From assembly GCA_036939755.1 (NCBI GenBank), contig JALLAZ010000949.1, forward strand, positions 1 through 11,110: DNA of 11,110 nucleotides, written 5' to 3'. The stretch comes from Stephanodiscus triporus. Lineage: Eukaryota > Bacillariophyta > Thalassiosirophyceae > Thalassiosirales > Thalassiosiraceae. The position numbers and the translations under genes are program-made. Positions 7,008 to 11,110 of this stretch are shown in pieces. The notes under the pieces were generated by a model. That model was given only the letters and a program-made list of their open reading frames with translations. It did not search any database and was not told where the DNA came from. Every line of letters starts with the position of its first letter. Position 1 is the first letter of the stretch.

Positions 7008-8303
7008 ATGCCGCTCCTCCCACGAACCCTGCTGCCCGTCGTCGCCGTCGCGTTCGCCGCGCTCGCCGTCCGCCTCCGCCTCTCCCTCCTCGGCCTGTCC
7101 CCCGTGTCGTTCGTCCTGCCCGAACTGCCGTCGTTCGCGTCCGACGATCGACTAGTCGGGGTCGTCGTGGAGAAATTGGGAGAGGACGACCTGGTATACC
7201 CCGAGTGCCTCGTCGTCTCGCCAGACGGGAGGACGATGTTCGCGTCCCTCGGCGACGGTAGGATAGTTAGGATTCGCGATCCCGATTCGAATGTCCCGAC
7301 GTGGGAAACTATCCTCCGGACGGGTTCCCCCGGCGACGACGACGACGACGCCATGCTTAAATGCGGCTCGGGGGGTCCGACGGATGACCATCCCGACTAC
7401 GGCCCGCGCGAGGAAATCTGCGGCCGTCCGTTGGGGATGTGGCTCGATGGAAACGACGTCCTCCTGATCGCGGACGCGTACCGGGGACTCCTCGAGGTCG
7501 CGAATGTATACGGCCCCGGTCCGGCCGTCGTGCGAGTCCTGGCGACGAGGGCGGCATCGGACCCCCCGGACTACTCGTTCATGCTACTGAATTCGGTCGT
7601 TAGGGTACCGGGCGGAGACGTGTACCTGACCGAGACATCGACGCGCTTTCGACGGCGGAGGATATTCCACGCAGCGATGGACGGCGCCGCCGACGGGAGA
7701 TTGCTCCGGTATCGGGATGGTGTTGTCGACGTGGTCGCGGGGGTGATATACATGGCCAACGGGCTGGCCGTCACGCACGACGGCAAAGCCCTGCTGATCG
7801 TGAGCGGGGTTAGGATACTCAGGTACGACCTCGCCACCCGCGCGATGGACCCCGAACCATTCATTTCGTCGATGCCCGGCACGGGGGATAACGTGAAGGC
7901 CATGGAAGTCCTGCCGAACGGGGAGCGGGCCAGGTGCTATTGGGCCGCCCTGGGGGGAACGTACAGGAGACCGTTCTCGTTGATAAAGTTCCTCAGCAAC
8001 AAGCCCATGCTGCGGTCGCTCTTGCTCGCGATAATACCGTACCGTAAGGTCGTGGATCTGATTCCGAAGTGGACGGCATTGGCGGTGTACGACGAGGAGG
8101 GCGGGTTGATCGAGACCCTCGTCGACGACGGAGGTGCTGCCTCGAGGGAGGAGGACGGGACGGCGAGGGGGGTGACGGCGCCGTGGATATCCGAGATGGA
8201 GCCCGTGGGAAATTACCTCTACCTCGCGAGTTGGTACAATCCCTTCCTGGCCAGGATCGACAAACGTGATATCAAATTCGAACGAAAGTCCATTGTTACG
8301 TAA
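7008..8303 (+). CDS. APMAP/strictosidine-synthase-like six-bladed beta-propeller protein
   Basis: A single-exon frame of 431 residues, close to human APMAP (416). Residues 3-30 are strongly hydrophobic (LLPRTLLPVVAVAFAALAV) and should be a membrane anchor or signal peptide, leaving the propeller in the ER lumen or outside the cell. Blade motifs are visible in order: YPECLVVSPDGR (64-75), CGRPLGMWLD (138-147), LLIADAYRGLLEV (152-164), GGDVYLTETSTRF (202-214), DGRLLRY (229-235), NGLAVTHDGK (251-260), MPGTGDNVKAM (289-299) and ASWYNPFLARI (407-417), all of which match APMAP-type proteins. ATG 7008 follows TTTCACC, a good context, and begins directly with the hydrophobic segment. The family includes plant strictosidine synthase, but most non-plant members do not make alkaloids and their substrates are unclear. 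An Asp run (110-114) is a local triplet expansion. Confident as a family call; function unknown. Confidence 0.9.
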   Translation: MPLLPRTLLPVVAVAFAALAVRLRLSLLGLSPVSFVLPELPSFASDDRLVGVVVEKLGEDDLVYPECLVVSPDGRTMFASLGDGRIVRIRDPDSNVPTWETILRTGSPGDDDDDAMLKCGSGGPTDDHPDYGPREEICGRPLGMWLDGNDVLLIADAYRGLLEVANVYGPGPAVVRVLATRAASDPPDYSFMLLNSVVRVPGGDVYLTETSTRFRRRRIFHAAMDGAADGRLLRYRDGVVDVVAGVIYMANGLAVTHDGKALLIVSGVRILRYDLATRAMDPEPFISSMPGTGDNVKAMEVLPNGERARCYWAALGGTYRRPFSLIKFLSNKPMLRSLLLAIIPYRKVVDLIPKWTALAVYDEEGGLIETLVDDGGAASREEDGTARGVTAPWISEMEPVGNYLYLASWYNPFLARIDKRDIKFERKSIVT

Positions 8304-8550
8304 CCTTTCATTTTATGTAAGCACCGATGTAATATCCCATTTTCGACGTGGCGGCCATTATTCCACGCGTGTGGTCCCGAATAAATTCGCATCCCCCCCG
8401 CCCCCCCCCGCGCGCGCTCTGCACGCCACCAACTTTCATCGGCGAACGTCCTAATCGAGAGGGGAAATATATGCCCCCTGAATGCCCACGAGGGACGTGT
8501 TCCCACCTAAAATGATTCGTCGTCTCTTTCATTATCCTTTCCTCGCTCAT
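8304..8550. other. tail-to-tail intergenic region with a C-rich tract
   Basis: 247 bp separate the stops of the propeller gene (+) and RPB9 (-) and must hold both 3' ends. The tract at about 8393-8416 has two long C runs (7 and 9) followed by alternating CG. Read on the RPB9 strand it is G-rich and could pause polymerase or fold. No gene is seen. Confidence 0.5.
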
Positions 8551-9206
8551 TCATGCCACCCACTTGTAATCGCAATTGCAGCAAACGAAGATCAACACCA
8601 GCGTGTCGTTCTTGGCGTCGCTCGTGTCGTTCTGGAAGAACACCCCCTCGTTGTGTCCGCACTTGCCGCAGTATGCGTTCTGACTGCGGGGCAACGTCGG
8701 ATCGTCCGACACTGCCGACGGCACCGTGTGCAGGACGTTCCCCACCTCCTTCTTAAGGACGTTCCTGTAAACGAGGGAGCCAGCGGAGCGCTCGGCGTAC
8801 CGACACAGTCGGCAGGCGTAGGTCAGTTGCCTCTCGGTACGATTTTCCTTGGTTCGTTTTTAGGTTTGGGAGGGAGAAAGAGGTGGGGGGGGGGGGGGTT
8901 AATAATGGGTTCGACCGGGGGGGGACGGCTTTCGGCGTGCGATCACGGAATGAGGATATCCGGAAAAAAAACAACACCAACCTTAGGATACAGCATGGAG
9001 GAATCGTGGGGACAGAACCTCATTAGCAGTCCCCTCTCCTGATCGACGTCCCCCGCGCGGCGGCGGTCGAACCCATCCCCGTCGTCCAATCCCAGGACGT
9101 CACCGTCGTCGTCGTCGTCGTCGCCGAAGAGGCCCGCGGCGGCGCTCTCGAGCGTCTCTTCCTGATCGGCGTCTCGGGGAAAGCCCTGGAATGCTTCGAT
9201 GCTCAT
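8551..9206 (-). CDS. RPB9: RNA polymerase II subunit RPB9, two exons
   Basis: Exons 9206-8982 and 8847-8551 give 173 residues. RPB9 is the small zinc-ribbon subunit of Pol II needed for start-site choice, fidelity and elongation in the nucleus. The N-terminal ribbon reads FCPHDSSMLYPK (64-75) then YACRLCRYAE (85-94). The linker VYRNVL and the signature DPTLPR (124-129) follow. The C-terminal ribbon has C135, C138, C164 and C167, with GHNEGVFFQ between and CDYKW at the end. Two points are odd. The first ribbon has C65, D68, C87 and C90: Asp replaces the usual second Cys, with H67 beside it. There is also an acidic N-terminal extension of about 60 residues with a six-Asp run, where the usual protein has about 115-125 residues in all. 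The start ATG has an AACC context. It is divergent from PMM across 277 bp. Confidence 0.92.
8848..8981 (-). other. RPB9 intron (134 bp, phase 0)
   Basis: Donor GTTGGT at 8981 and acceptor AACCAAG ending at 8848. Splicing joins MLYPK to ENRTERQLTYAC, restoring the first zinc ribbon. Read on the transcript strand, the intron holds TATTAAC (branch-site-like), then a C14 run (G14 at 8885-8898 on the plus strand) leading into a pyrimidine tract. Retention hits a stop after 12 codons. Confidence 0.88.
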
Positions 9207-9483
9207 GGTTGCTGCGAGGCCGCTGAGTGTGAGAGTTGTGTGAGCCGTGGTGGACCGTGGTGGTGGGGTCGGGTATCGTAAGTAGTATGAAGTAGTTGCG
9301 AGACTATTCTTTAGTTTCCGAAACTGTGACCAGCCGTCTCCGCTCGGCCCCAATGAATGAATGAGATTCGTAGGCTCAGGTACGTAACTATTCTCGTGGC
9401 GAGCCGTTACAATCGTAAAACCAAAAACACACCCATGCCATCGATCGCCCATAAGTAATCTTCTCATTAAAAAAAAATCGACC
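9207..9483. promoter_or_regulatory. divergent RPB9/PMM promoter region
   Basis: 277 bp lie between the two start codons, so the regulatory sequence is probably shared or overlapping. The RPB9 side carries a GGTGGACC-like direct repeat (GTGGTGGACCGTGGTGG, about 9247-9263); the PMM side is AT-rich with an A8 run just before the ATG. No defined box can be assigned. Confidence 0.4.
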
Positions 9484-10326
9484 ATGACTCCCGAAAACCC
9501 TCGGATCATTGCTCTCTTCGATGTGGATGGCACCCTCACCATCCCACGCGGCGAGATCACTCCGGGTATGATGGATTTCATGAAGACCCTCTCCACGAAG
9601 ATTACGGTCGGCATCGTTGGCGGGTCCGATCTTCCCAAGCAGGAGGAGCAGCTCGGCGAGGGCATAGTCAACGTCTTCCCCTACAACTTTTCGCAGAATG
9701 GTCTCGTGGCGTACAAGGATGGGGAGCTGCAGGAGGTGCAGACCATATCCAAGTTCCTTGGCGAGGACAACGTCAAGCGCATCGTGAATTGGACGTTGAG
9801 GTATTTGGCGGATATTGATATCCCCGTTAAGGTGTGACGATCTACATGTTGTTTTCTCTTGTCCATAATATGTTCACATCTCATCCCGAATTTCGCGGAT
9901 ATCATCTTCTCGTACAATACTACTCAGAGAGGAACATTCATTGAATTCCGCAGTGGAATGATGAACATCAGTCCGATCGGCCGCAACTGCTCGCGCGAAG
10001 AACGGAACGACTACGAGAAGATCGACCTCGAGCGTGGCATTCGCGCGGATATGGTGGCTGCGATGAAGAAGGAGTTTGCCGATCTCGGCCTTACCTACAG
10101 CATTGGGGGACAAATCTCGTTCGATCTCTTCCCAACGGGCTGGGATAAGACTTACTGTCTCCGGTTCTTGAATGAGGAAGATTTCGATGAAATTCACTTC
10201 TTCGGCGATAAGACGTTCGAGGGCGGAAATGATTTCGAGATCTTTACGTCAGAGAGGACCATCGGTCACACCGTGACGTCGCCCGAGGACACTAAAGAGC
10301 AATGCACGAAGCTTTTCATGAGTTAG
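9484..10326 (+). CDS. PMM: phosphomannomutase (eukaryotic PMM2/SEC53 type), two exons
   Basis: Exons 9484-9831 and 9928-10326 give 248 residues, close to human PMM2 (246). The enzyme interconverts mannose 6-phosphate and mannose 1-phosphate in the cytosol, supplying GDP-mannose for N-glycans, GPI anchors and cell-wall mannans. It is a HAD-superfamily enzyme: DVDGT (13-17) carries the nucleophile D13 and the acid/base D15; GGSDL (46-50) is the second HAD motif; SQNGLVAY (70-77), [13 protein letters not shown] (123-135, substrate arginines), [15 protein letters not shown] (176-190), FGDKT (208-212) and GGND (215-218, magnesium binding) are all intact. ATG 9484 follows TCGACC and begins at the position expected for the family. 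Codon use is strongly biased to C-ending codons (ATC, CTC, TTC, GTC), which fits high expression. No defect is seen. Confidence 0.96.
9832..9927 (+). other. PMM intron (96 bp, phase 0)
   Basis: Donor GTGTGA at 9832 and acceptor ATACTACTCAG ending at 9927. Splicing joins DIPVK to RGTFIEFR, the conserved eukaryotic PMM sequence. The unspliced frame stops immediately (GTG TGA). The donor is not the usual GTRAGT. Confidence 0.92.
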
Positions 10327-11110
10327 GTCCGTTGGCTTAAGTTTGGAATGACGAAATATAAGATGGGTGCCTTGTGCCTCAAGTTTTGGAGATTAAGGAG
10401 TAGATTCTTAGTAACGCTGCGGGTGCGGATTGAGTTAGCTTAAGAGGAGTGAGCCTTTCCAATATGTAAGCCGTTAGAATACACACTCTCATGTGGAATT
10501 ATACAATATTATTGATGAAGATATTTTAATCGCAGATGATGTATTCAATCCTATCGTAATTGTTGGTACCATCTGCATGGCGTTATTAACTATACTACAT
10601 CCATCTGCAAGCCCGCGTTCGGCCACTTTGAGCTTTGCCTATCGGGTAGTCGCATGAAGCATACCTCCAAACCATCAGTTACGTTGACGAGCCCGTACAC
10701 TTGTTTCATTGGCTTCTACCATAATATTCAATAACTGATAAGAACTGATAACTCTCAGAATCATTGAACTCTCTCTTGGGTGCAACCATACCGTATTATT
10801 AACTATTATGTAGATTACATGTGATCATATTGTACTTGCCGACATTGTTTTTAGTGTGGAAGAATGGAAAATCCTCATTTAGTGCGTGTATTGACGGAAG
10901 GCATTCTCAAGATTACTCTACCAAGAGGTCGGCTAAGGCTGTGATTTCTTTGAGGAATAGTCAGATTCGCAAACACGCAGAAGAACATGTGGGAACAATT
11001 TTTTAAGATGGCATCTTCTGCGTATTTGCGTATTTCGTCGGGTTTTTGTTGCCCTGCAGACCACAAATACGCAAATACACAAAGAAAGATTCTAGATTTA
11101 GATTATCTGT
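10327..11110. other. region downstream of PMM without a recognisable gene
   Basis: AT-rich sequence that presumably begins with the PMM 3' UTR. Small repeats are present: AACTGATA twice near 10733-10750, and two similar ATTAACTAT stretches near 10585 and 10798. The open frames near 10821-11066 are short, overlap on opposite strands and look accidental. The last 140 bp hold the nested inverted repeats. Confidence 0.5.
10968..11078. repeat. nested inverted repeats built on a GCAAATACGC motif
   Basis: CGCAAACACGCAGAAGA (10968-10984) pairs with TCTTCTGCGTATTTGCG (11014-11030) over 17 positions with one mismatch. The second arm overlaps GTATTTGCGTATTT (11022-11035), which pairs perfectly over 14 bp with AAATACGCAAATAC (11065-11078). 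A third, shorter palindrome, AAGATGGCATCTT, lies at 11005-11017. The middle arm can pair either way, giving two mutually exclusive hairpins. Confidence 0.85.

Noticed and set aside
7008..8303. True strictosidine synthase (alkaloid enzyme)
   Set aside because: The motifs fit the wider APMAP-like propeller family found in many eukaryotes without alkaloids; nothing in the sequence supports the specific plant activity.
8943..9671. Long minus-strand open frame of 242 codons spanning the RPB9/PMM interval
   Set aside because: Its first part is antisense to PMM exon 1 and crosses the promoter. Only the last 75 codons (from ATG 9206) are RPB9 exon 1, as the zinc-ribbon motif and the splice junction show.
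1..11110. tRNA, rRNA, CRISPR array, bacterial operon or riboswitch
   Set aside because: No tRNA-like cloverleaf or B-box was noticed, no spaced identical repeats of CRISPR type, and the introns and gene spacing are eukaryotic.

Overview
The window looks like nuclear DNA of a eukaryotic microalga, most likely a diatom or a related stramenopile. The evidence is: short GT-AG introns of about 73-134 bp, each carrying an in-frame stop; eukaryotic start contexts; a Pol II subunit; a eukaryotic-type phosphomannomutase; a DOT1-like methyltransferase of a kind common in stramenopiles; and many GAC/TCG triplet expansions read as Asp or Ser runs. The lineage is inferred; no marker gene settles it.

Layout. 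1-57: possible 3' end of an upstream gene. 570-1898 (+): DOT1-like SAM methyltransferase with an N-terminal hydrophobic segment and large low-complexity inserts. 2267-4046 (-): three-exon stand-alone ACAD10/ACAD11-type phosphotransferase ending in the peroxisomal signal SKL. 4375-5339 (+): 2-oxoglutarate/Fe(II) dioxygenase of prolyl-4-hydroxylase type, with its 5' end unresolved. 5340-7007: 1.67 kb, visibly AT-richer, with no recognisable gene but a diverged tandem duplication. 7008-8303 (+): APMAP/strictosidine-synthase-like beta-propeller. 8551-9206 (-): RPB9, two exons. 9484-10326 (+): phosphomannomutase, two exons. 10327-11110: no gene, with nested inverted repeats at the very end.

The recognised genes alternate in strand, so promoters and 3' ends are shared: 570/2267 and 7008/8551 are tail-to-tail pairs; 4046/4375 and 9206/9484 are head-to-head pairs with 328 and 277 bp between start codons. 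I see no single pathway linking the genes. PMM feeds GDP-mannose synthesis, RPB9 belongs to RNA polymerase II, the kinase is probably a peroxisomal acyl-CoA enzyme, and the remaining three are a methyltransferase, a dioxygenase and a membrane-anchored propeller of unknown substrate.

The points most worth a second look are the SKL-tagged stand-alone ACAD10/11-type kinase, an RPB9 whose first zinc site has Asp in place of the second Cys, a DOT1-like enzyme that appears to enter the secretory or plastid route, and the duplicated anonymous segment at 6500-6860. I found no clear new multi-gene system.
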